A stretch of 5,895 bases of DNA from Crocinitomicaceae bacterium (lineage in GTDB: Bacteria > Bacteroidota > Bacteroidia > Flavobacteriales_D > Sanyastnellaceae): positions 1 through 5,895 of the forward strand of contig PBWG01000143.1 of assembly GCA_002729115.1 (NCBI GenBank), in the 5' to 3' direction. Numbering within the stretch: position 1 is the first letter of the stretch; every line of letters begins with the position of its first letter. The translations under genes were made by a program, and so were the position numbers. Shown here piece by piece: positions 1-5,755 of this stretch. The notes under the pieces were generated by a model. The model made no database searches, was not told the DNA's origin, and worked only from the letters and a program-made list of their open reading frames with translations.

Positions 1-40
1 CTCCTCCTCCTCCTCCTCCTCCTCCTCCTCCTCCTCCTCC
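1..40 (+). repeat. TCC microsatellite encoding poly-Ser at the left edge
   Basis: Thirteen uninterrupted TCC codons occupy nt 2-40 and begin at the window edge, so the true length is unknown. In the polyprotein frame they read as serine. The same TCC run recurs at 287-307, on the other side of the Gly/Pro/Ala minisatellite. Slippage expansion of Ser codons is the simplest explanation. An alternative is that this is flanking genomic microsatellite into which the element inserted, but the uninterrupted frame across the junction argues for coding sequence. Confidence 0.85.
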
Positions 41-3000
41 CGCTTCGCTGGTGGCCCTGCTGGTAGTCCTGCTGGTGGCCCTGCTGGGGGGCCAGCTGGT
101 GGTCCTGCTGGGGGGCCAGCTGGTGGTTCTGCTTGGGGGCCGGCTGGCAGTCCTGCTGGTAATCCTGCTGGTGGTCCTACTGGGGGGCCAGCTGGTGGTC
201 CTGCTGGTAGTCCTGCTGATGGTCTTGGCGGTGGTCCCACGGGTGGCCCCGCTGTGGGCCCTAGTAGTGGTGCCGCTTTATCCCTTTCCTCCTCCTCCTC
301 CTCCTCCTCTTCCTGCTCTGCGGGTGAACCTGCTCCAATCGCGACGGACTCGGGGCATCACCTGAACTGCGGTGGGACACTCTCCTTTAGCGCTGAGACG
401 GCCAAACAGCCAAGCTATTGTCAGGTCTGCCGATCTGAGACACTGATGCTGGTGATCAGCTGCTCCAAATGCAAATATGGGGTCTGCTACAAGTGCGCCA
501 TCGAAGACGACAACATACAAACATTGATCCGACAGCTGAGACTCGAGCATATGCATCAGAGTCTCACGCAAGGCGCGCGACAGGAGCCCATACTTCGGTT
601 GGTCCACTCAGGTAGCGGAACCACCGCAGAAGACCCGATAATTCTCAAGAAGCAGCGGATATCATTGGAGCGCGGCGACCTGGCCTTGCTGTGTGGGATA
701 TGCGAGTCAGAACCCGAACGTGTCAAGTGGTCACTGCCAAACGCAGACTTTGACACCCAAATTGCACTCCTCGAAGCAGCGTCCTTATCCAAGCCAGACG
801 GCTCCACGCCTGGCGAATGGCTACAGATGGACAAAATACACCGCCTCCACGCATGCGGATCAGCACTCGCTGGCCAGCAATCGAATGACACACCTTTCAA
901 GATATACACTGACGGTGGAGCTCGCGATGGTGATGCCGGTAAGGAGGCCGGTGCGGGACTTGCCCTGGTAGCCCCAGGTGGAGAGCTGGTCTTCACCCTG
1001 TCTCACTATATCGGTAAAGGCACCAACAATGAGGCAGAATACCATGCCGTCATCGACGCTCTTACACTCGTCACCGCCTGCCCGTGGATACGCCACCTGG
1101 AAATACACACAGACAGCCAGCTGGTCCAGAGACAAGTACAAGGGGGGGCTGACTGCAATGCAAGCACACTCAAACCCCTATGCGCCAAGGTGCGAGGGCG
1201 CATCAAGACACTGCGAGACCAGCGGTTATCCTCCCCCTGCTCAATCGCTATCCGCAAAGTCAAAGGCCACAGCGACAACCTCTTCAACAACGTCGCTGAT
1301 TACCTGGCCACTCGAGCCCTAACGGAGGGTGTCAATCAGAGAGAAATTATGCACCCGCCCCGGCATAAGTCAGTGCGAATCACGCAGTTCTACAAGCTAT
1401 CCAGAGCCAACGGACGATTGACAGCAGCCTGTACCCTGGCCGGTCAGACAGACACATACCACTCCATCAGCAGGAAAGATGGCATCAAGAAATTCCTGAA
1501 CCTTGTGGAACGTGAATGCATGCTGAAGCTCGATCAAGATACAGTGGGCATGTTCGACTTACAGGGTCTTGCCATGTGCATCCCGGCGAGCAACAAGGCC
1601 ACACACGGGAACCTAGCTGCAGAAGCTGTCGCAAGAGTAGAGTCTCAGCCGTGCACAGTATGCAATTGGGCCCTCAAGCCGTGGGCACGTAGGGTTGGAA
1701 AAACACGCTACCAGCAACTCGTACAGCGTGCCCAGAAGATTCAGGTGGACGACTGCGAAATACTGCAACAATTCGCATGCGGCAAGCACACTGAAATATG
1801 CACGAACTGCTGCAAGAAGATCCATCTGACAATGCTCGAAATCGAATCCCTGAAGTCCACCAAAGCAGGACCAGCTACACTCGCTAACCTGACCAGACGG
1901 GTGGAACTGGCTCCGAACCAAATTCAATCCAGCCCACAGGAAGAGAAGACAATAGCGATGTCGGATGCGGATGACGCGAGTCTGGCGGCTGATAACGCCG
2001 CCGACGTCACAAACGCAGGCGATGCCGAAAGCGTCAGTGAGGACGCATGCGACTTCAATGAGCTACCGCACGGAAGTCATCTCGGTATCGGTCTGACATA
2101 CGATGCGAAGGAGAAGCTACTTTGGGAGATGGTAGTCGGTACCAGGACTACTCCCAACCTCGCGGAAGCAGCGATGACCTCAATCGAGATGATCCCTTCT
2201 GGGGTGACTCTACGCAACAAGCTCAAGAAAACCATGACAGCCCTCCTTAAAAAAGCGACGGGAGAGTCTTACGCCCACCGGGCGCTGGCCTTGAAGATGA
2301 TTGAACTATTCGCGCCTTATGTGATGCGAACGCGAGTCCAGAGCAAATCGGGACGTGCAGACCAACAAACGACAGGGATACGAGGCATGCTGCTCCGCCG
2401 TCTTGACTTATGGAAGAACCGGCAATACGCGACGCTACACAGCGAGTATGAGCGTGATGCGGAGATCTGCCTGCGCAGGCGAGCACACATGAAGGTTGTC
2501 ACCGAAAATGCGACAGCGGAAACACGGCGCATACGGGCCAACGCCGCATGCGTGAAGCTCCTGAAAGCTGCAAAAGTGTCACGCGCATTCGCGGCTCTTC
2601 ACCCTGCAACAGTGGTGAACCATTCGGAGGGCAATGAAGCATTCCTGCGTGCCAAGTTCAGCTCGTCCCCAGGAGACGCAGATGCTGACAGCAACCTCAT
2701 GCCTGACAACACCCACACGATCGACCCGGACTCAGATGAGGTCCGTATCAAGTTCGAGCCAGAGCTTATCCATAAAGCTCTGATCAGAACGAAGCGTGGC
2801 AAGGCACCAGGAGTTGACGGCTGGCGCGCAGACTGGTTCCGCACGCTATGCAAGGCGAACGCCTCGGATCTCACGAGCGATGGCAATTCCTGGTTCAACG
2901 ACAAAGACGAGCTGCTAACTAGCCTCACTTGCTTTTGTGATTTCGTCATGAATGGCGACTTTGACGACCATGGTCACATCTCCATCCGCGGACACCAGGT

Positions 3001-5587
3001 CCCAGTCAGGGACACATCGGCATTCCTGCGCCGGAGCAGGCTGATAGCGCTCGCAAAGAAAAGCCACTCGGAAACCTCACCCAACATTCGGCCCATAGCC
3101 ATTGGGAGCATATTTCGCCGACTAGCGTGCAAGGTGACTCAAATGCAGATCAAGGACCGTGCAGCCGTAGCGCTATACCCGAAACAGTTAGCCAATGGTG
3201 TCACACGCGGGCCAGAACTGGCAGCTCTGACAGTCCGAACAGCGCACGCCAACGGAGTCCACTGGATCGAAGAAGATGCGGTGAACGCGTTCGGGTCCAT
3301 GCACCGCCACAAGATCCTCCCGGCGATGCATGACGCTCAGATTCGGCAGACGGACTCATACTTTAAGACTCAGTATTCAAGCCCGTCAGAACTGCGCTGG
3401 AACGGAGAGTGTTCGATCCTCAACCCCAGAGGGGTGGAACAGGGAGACGGCATATCGATGACCTACTTCACGGTGGGTCTTCACCAGGTGCTGGAACAGC
3501 TGCAATCTGAGTTTGGAGACAATTTACTGATTGTGGCTATAGCAGACGATGTCAAGCTTGGCAGCCCCAAAATCAAATCGCTCATAGAAGCGCGTGAACG
3601 ATACAAGCAACTACTCGGAACGATCGGACTGAAGCTCAGCGACAAGCCTGGTTGCTCGACGCTACTTCCAGCGCGAGGCGCCGCTAATTTGGTGGGCGAC
3701 ATCCCGGCGGGGATCAAGGTGGTGAAAGGACAAACCTTTGCCGGGGTGCCATGTGGCACTGACCAGTACATCCACGAACAAATGCGTGAAAAGGCAGAGG
3801 CGATCTGCAAGGAACTGGAGCGCTTGCGAGAGCTACCGAAACAGGTGGCTTACATTCTGCTGCGCTACTGCGCCCAGGCCAAGCTTACATACTGGCAGAG
3901 GAACCTCCCGACCAAATACACCGAAGGTCCGGCAAAAATGGTGAGCGACGCAATGCGAGCCGCCTTCGCAGCGATCAGCACCGGCCCCAAGGAGCTGCTG
4001 CGCAAAGACGGCAACACATGGGACTTCGTGGCGCTCCCGTTCAAGATGGGCGGCATGGGTTTCCACGACCCAGTCAACATGACTATCCCGCAGCGCCTTG
4101 CTGCCATGGCAGCACTACTCCACAGGCCGCCGCAACAACAGGAAGCCCCGGATTGCCTAACTGCACCTGAGCACAGGCCAGATCCCGAATTCCAGAAAAG
4201 CCTACACAGGGTGAAACACCCTATTCTGGAAGACGTGCTGACTGCGGAGGTGATCCCAGCATTCGGCGCTCTGTACGATTTCGTTCGCCCCGGGAACAAG
4301 ATGACCATTGCTGAGTTCATCAACTCACTACAAGAAGACCACCCGGTTCGCAAATCTGAGGACATAATGTCTTTCCTCACCCTGTGGAAGGAATCTGCGA
4401 CGGAAGGCCCACTGAAATCCGAGTTACGTGGGTGCACAGGTGCAGACATATGTGACTTCGTACAACGGACGGCCAATTCTGGTGAGCCAGATAAGTCCCC
4501 AGCGGCAGTGCTGATGCGCGCCACATGCGCTCATGTGCTAGAGACAGCGGAACAGGCACAGACGGACGTGGAGCTGCAGCTGCGGACACACATTAACAAA
4601 CACGCCTGTGCAGCCCCTCTCAGGGCGATCCCCAATCTCAGCAAACTCCAACTCACAGATGAGCAGTTCGAGACAGTGGTTGGCATGCGATACTGGCCAA
4701 AGAAGCTACCACACGGTAAAGCGCATCTGAGAGACTGCCCGGGAGCATCAGGAGACAAACGCTCTTGCCAATCGAACCAGACGGCTCTGCACCCGCTGAA
4801 GTGCACACTGACAGCAGGATACGGAATCACGGAAAGGCACGATGGTATCGTAGCTGAGCTGGTGCGCCTCGTGAAACAAGCTGGGGCCAGATGGGCCAGA
4901 TCCACGGGGTCCCTGCATGGGAGGAACATTACGATAGCACAGCAGCCCTTCAAGCGCCCATGGGACTTGCTGCTGATGTCTCCTAACGGAGAGCAGATCG
5001 CCATCGACGTAGGTGTGGCCTGCGACGAGGATCCCAAAACAGGTGTACTGAAACAACTCGAAGCTATGGCAGGCAAGACTGGCAAGCAGAGAGAAAGAGC
5101 ACGCCAGGAAGTGAGCGGAGTCAATAACGCGCGGGCCATCGAACGCAAGAAAAGTAAGGCCAAGACCAAGGTTCCGCCCCCGGAAAATGTGCGTCAGCCC
5201 ACATTCGACGCACAAGGTAAATGCACCAACCCACTAACTGTGGCTGAGCATGCCAAACACGTGGAGAACACTCGATTCATCCCTTTTATCCTCGAGTCCT
5301 CCGGTGTTTATGGCAAGCAAGCGTCGCAGTTTGTGCAGGAGGTCAGTAAGTGGGCACAATCACAAGGAATCAGGCCCGATCACTTCGAAGAAAACATGCG
5401 TCGGTGCATAGGTATGAGCCTCATGAAGTCAAACTGTGACCTCATGTCAAGGGCTGCGTATGTGCAAGGTACTCTTCGAGGCAACAGATGGACCAGAGCT
5501 AATACAAGGCAACGGACCGCGACGGCAATGATGATGCAATTTGACATTGATACCCAAATACCACACGCTGGTGCTGCCCACCCCTGA
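2..5587 (+). CDS. Retrotransposon polyprotein: zinc module, RNase H, second Cys/His cluster, reverse transcriptase, restriction-like endonuclease (5' partial)
   Basis: The protein is a multidomain enzyme that would copy the element's RNA into DNA at a nicked chromosomal site. The frame has no stop from nt 2 to the TGA at 5585-5587, about 1861 residues, and no start codon is visible. The first in-frame ATG, at 446, falls inside the first zinc module and cannot be the real start. A GTG at 254 is not a credible eukaryotic start, and the phased repeat upstream of it stays in frame, so I extend the CDS to the edge and call it 5' partial. An upstream exon joined near a polypyrimidine run is an alternative. 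Domains in order (residues): poly-Ser 1-13; Gly/Pro/Ala repeat 17-84; Ser run 94-104; zinc module 140-165; RNase H about 299-439; Cys/His cluster 551-608; acidic linker about 653-686; RT about 848-1233; thumb about 1260-1330; CCHC 1579-1601; RLE about 1615-1793. The domain assignments are strong. The clade and the exact N-terminus are not. Confidence 0.93.
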   Translation, partial: SSSSSSSSSSSSSRFAGGPAGSPAGGPAGGPAGGPAGGPAGGSAWGPAGSPAGNPAGGPTGGPAGGPAGSPADGLGGGPTGGPAVGPSSGAALSLSSSSSSSSSCSAGEPAPIATDSGHHLNCGGTLSFSAETAKQPSYCQVCRSETLMLVISCSKCKYGVCYKCAIEDDNIQTLIRQLRLEHMHQSLTQGARQEPILRLVHSGSGTTAEDPIILKKQRISLERGDLALLCGICESEPERVKWSLPNADFDTQIALLEAASLSKPDGSTPGEWLQMDKIHRLHACGSALAGQQSNDTPFKIYTDGGARDGDAGKEAGAGLALVAPGGELVFTLSHYIGKGTNNEAEYHAVIDALTLVTACPWIRHLEIHTDSQLVQRQVQGGADCNASTLKPLCAKVRGRIKTLRDQRLSSPCSIAIRKVKGHSDNLFNNVADYLATRALTEGVNQREIMHPPRHKSVRITQFYKLSRANGRLTAACTLAGQTDTYHSISRKDGIKKFLNLVERECMLKLDQDTVGMFDLQGLAMCIPASNKATHGNLAAEAVARVESQPCTVCNWALKPWARRVGKTRYQQLVQRAQKIQVDDCEILQQFACGKHTEICTNCCKKIHLTMLEIESLKSTKAGPATLANLTRRVELAPNQIQSSPQEEKTIAMSDADDASLAADNAADVTNAGDAESVSEDACDFNELPHGSHLGIGLTYDAKEKLLWEMVVGTRTTPNLAEAAMTSIEMIPSGVTLRNKLKKTMTALLKKATGESYAHRALALKMIELFAPYVMRTRVQSKSGRADQQTTGIRGMLLRRLDLWKNRQYATLHSEYERDAEICLRRRAHMKVVTENATAETRRIRANAACVKLLKAAKVSRAFAALHPATVVNHSEGNEAFLRAKFSSSPGDADADSNLMPDNTHTIDPDSDEVRIKFEPELIHKALIRTKRGKAPGVDGWRADWFRTLCKANASDLTSDGNSWFNDKDELLTSLTCFCDFVMNGDFDDHGHISIRGHQVPVRDTSAFLRRSRLIALAKKSHSETSPNIRPIAIGSIFRRLACKVTQMQIKDRAAVALYPKQLANGVTRGPELAALTVRTAHANGVHWIEEDAVNAFGSMHRHKILPAMHDAQIRQTDSYFKTQYSSPSELRWNGECSILNPRGVEQGDGISMTYFTVGLHQVLEQLQSEFGDNLLIVAIADDVKLGSPKIKSLIEARERYKQLLGTIGLKLSDKPGCSTLLPARGAANLVGDIPAGIKVVKGQTFAGVPCGTDQYIHEQMREKAEAICKELERLRELPKQVAYILLRYCAQAKLTYWQRNLPTKYTEGPAKMVSDAMRAAFAAISTGPKELLRKDGNTWDFVALPFKMGGMGFHDPVNMTIPQRLAAMAALLHRPPQQQEAPDCLTAPEHRPDPEFQKSLHRVKHPILEDVLTAEVIPAFGALYDFVRPGNKMTIAEFINSLQEDHPVRKSEDIMSFLTLWKESATEGPLKSELRGCTGADICDFVQRTANSGEPDKSPAAVLMRATCAHVLETAEQAQTDVELQLRTHINKHACAAPLRAIPNLSKLQLTDEQFETVVGMRYWPKKLPHGKAHLRDCPGASGDKRSCQSNQTALHPLKCTLTAGYGITERHDGIVAELVRLVKQAGARWARSTGSLHGRNITIAQQPFKRPWDLLLMSPNGEQIAIDVGVACDEDPKTGVLKQLEAMAGKTGKQRERARQEVSGVNNARAIERKKSKAKTKVPPPENVRQPTFDAQGKCTNPLTVAEHAKHVENTRFIPFILESSGVYGKQASQFVQEVSKWAQSQGIRPDHFEENMRRCIGMSLMKSNCDLMSRAAYVQGTLRGNRWTRANTRQRTATAMMMQFDIDTQIPHAGAAHP
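50..253 (+). repeat. 12-bp minisatellite, 17 phased units, encoding a Gly-X-Pro-Ala low-complexity segment
   Basis: The consensus unit is close to GGTGGTCCTGCT and is repeated 17 times end to end (50-61, 62-73 and so on to 242-253) with substitutions but no length change. Each unit encodes a tetrapeptide near Gly-Gly-Pro-Ala, with Ser or Asn often at position 2. Units of the GGGGGGCCAGCT variant at 86, 110 and 182 alternate with the main type, suggesting higher-order duplication. Because every unit is a multiple of three and none contains a stop in the polyprotein frame, it is probably translated as a flexible, collagen-like but non-triplet N-terminal arm. Its function is unknown. Other frames through this repeat give Leu/Val-rich artefacts. 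Confidence 0.9.
281..319 (+). repeat. Second TCC/Ser tract, polypyrimidine
   Basis: Nt 287-313 are nine consecutive Ser codons, seven of them TCC in a row, within a longer pyrimidine-rich stretch that starts at 281. It matches the tract at the left edge and could come from the same expansion. In the polyprotein it continues the low-complexity arm before the first Cys-rich module. A pyrimidine run of this sort could also serve as a splice-acceptor tract, but there is no other evidence for an intron. Confidence 0.75.
419..496 (+). other. Domain: N-terminal six-Cys zinc module (ZZ/PHD-like)
   Basis: Six cysteines fall at residues 140, 143, 154, 157, 162 and 165, giving C-x2-C-x10-C-x2-C-x4-C-x2-C. 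The ending, with an aromatic residue between the third pair and the last pair (CSKCKYGVCYKC), resembles the cross-brace core of ZZ-type or PHD-type zinc fingers. A further Cys at 123 and a CxxC at 231/234 lie nearby and could complete a second zinc site. Family knowledge: such modules bind proteins or peptides such as histone tails, while R2-type elements usually carry C2H2 fingers here for DNA recognition. The role in this element is unknown. Zinc binding is likely from spacing; the precise fold is uncertain. Confidence 0.6.
896..1318 (+). other. Domain: RNase H, upstream of the RT
   Basis: RNase H cleaves the RNA strand of an RNA:DNA hybrid. All expected active-site residues are in place: D304 in YTDGGAR (nt 911), E346 in TNNEAEY (1037), D371 in HTDSQLV (1112), H423 in VKGHSDN (1268) and D433 in NVADYLA (1298). 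The spacings of 42, 25, 52 and 10 residues are close to those of E. coli RNase HI (D10, E48, D70, H124, D134). The TNNEAEY and DSQLV motifs resemble the archaea-like RNase H class reported in some plant LINEs, while the retained KGH histidine resembles classical type 1. Subclass is therefore open. Position before the RT, between two Cys clusters, is unusual for a LINE. Confidence 0.95.
1652..1825 (+). other. Domain: second Cys/His cluster between RNase H and RT (RING-like spacing)
   Basis: Potential ligands are C551 and C554 (CTVC), C585, C593, H596, C600, C603, C604 and H608. The pattern C-x2-C, then a 38-residue gap, C-x2-H-x3-C-x2-C resembles the first three ligand pairs of a RING finger. 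No clean fourth CxxC pair follows, so a RING call is not justified; H608 or C585 could fill in. It may be a nucleic-acid or protein-binding zinc module, or a structural connector tethering RNase H to the RT. No function can be assigned from sequence alone. Confidence 0.45.
1959..2060 (+). other. Acidic low-complexity linker
   Basis: This stretch encodes an Asp/Glu/Ala/Ser-rich, probably disordered segment (about residues 653-686, with motifs such as SDADD and SEDACD) between the second Cys cluster and the helical region before the RT. It probably separates the N-terminal RNase H/zinc half from the catalytic RT half. It holds no recognisable motif. Confidence 0.6.
2543..3970 (+). other. Domain: reverse transcriptase with N-terminal extension and thumb
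   Basis: This is the RNA-dependent DNA polymerase of the element. A basic helical segment ending in SRAFAAL (about nt 2543-2600) resembles the RT0-type extension of LINE RTs. Then come KAPGVDGW (934-941, motif 1), RLIALAKK (1013-1020, motif 2), RPIAIGSIFRRLACK (1030-1044), motif A DAVNAF with catalytic D1092 (nt 3275), motif B RGVEQGD (1143-1149, nt 3428), motif C with A-D-D at 1181-1183 (nt 3542-3550), and KPGCSTLLP for motifs D/E. The following segment with LPKQVAYILLRYC and, beyond it, LPFKMGGMGF (near 4034-4065) matches the thumb and post-thumb of RLE-type LINEs. All three catalytic aspartates are present, so the enzyme should be active. Confidence 0.96.
4724..4843 (+). other. Domain: C-terminal CCHC knuckle with RHD motif
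   Basis: C1579, C1589, H1597 and C1601 give C-x9-C-x7-H-x3-C, followed by E-R-H-D at 1611-1614. RLE-type LINEs carry a CCHC knuckle here, typically with a shorter first spacer, and an RHD-type motif shortly after it, leading into the endonuclease. The longer nine-residue first loop and three-residue last spacer are a variant of the usual pattern. In R2 this region belongs to the linker that helps handle nucleic acid near the endonuclease. The combination with the RHD motif makes the call convincing. Confidence 0.8.
4844..5380 (+). other. Domain: restriction-like endonuclease (PD-(D/E)XK type)
   Basis: This nuclease would nick the target DNA to supply the primer for reverse transcription. The core reads RPWDLLL with D1655 (nt 4964), a 13-residue spacer, then IAIDVGV with D1669 (nt 5006), matching the R/KPD...DV-V core of R2-type nucleases. 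In that family the catalytic lysine is displaced downstream. Candidates here are K1679/K1684 or, more likely by comparison with the usual K-x-x-K-Y helix, the basic run at 1716-1723 (IERKKSKAKTKV). The later FIPFILESSGVYG (about 1758-1770) matches the conserved tail segment of RLE domains. Unusual: Trp is inserted between the Pro and Asp of the PD motif, and no Tyr follows the lysine run. Confidence 0.85.
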
Positions 5588-5600
5588 GCGATGGGTCCAA

Positions 5601-5755
5601 CACTAGTGACACACTAACATTCACACACTTGACGCAACAGTGACATGGCGGATACTATGGTACCACACCAACACAACTCACACACTCAACCCAAAAGCGA
5701 CACGGCATAAATTACTAGCATTACGAAAAGACTAACACAAAAATTGTATCAAGAG
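5601..5755 (+). repeat. 155-bp 3' tandem repeat, copy 1 (complete unit)
   Basis: The unit begins with the 8-bp palindrome CACTAGTG. It aligns without gaps to the copy starting at 5756. Over the 140 comparable bases there are four differences: 5629 T/C, 5646 T/C, 5662 A/T and 5688 A/G. The last 15 bases, AAATTGTATCAAGAG at 5741-5755, have no counterpart because the window ends. Homology does not extend leftward of 5601. Confidence 0.95.

Noticed and set aside
50..253. True collagen domain
   Set aside because: The period is four residues (Gly-X-Pro-Ala), not the Gly-X-Y triplet needed for a collagen helix.
254..256. GTG as the polyprotein start codon
   Set aside because: The element is eukaryotic, the same frame is open for 84 more codons upstream in phased repeats, and nothing special precedes this GTG.
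51..365. Leu/Val-rich 104-residue + strand frame resembling a membrane protein
   Set aside because: It is a frame-shifted reading of the 12-bp minisatellite; the hydrophobic repeats come from the repeat unit, and the phased polyprotein frame explains the stretch.
1652..1825. Complete RING E3 ligase domain
   Set aside because: Only three ligand pairs match; the final CxxC pair is missing, so I describe it only as a Cys/His cluster.
3865..5215. Long minus-strand frames (up to about 219 residues) opposite the thumb and endonuclease regions
   Set aside because: They overlie conserved catalytic coding sequence, show no recognisable domain, and are expected shadows in moderately GC-rich coding DNA.
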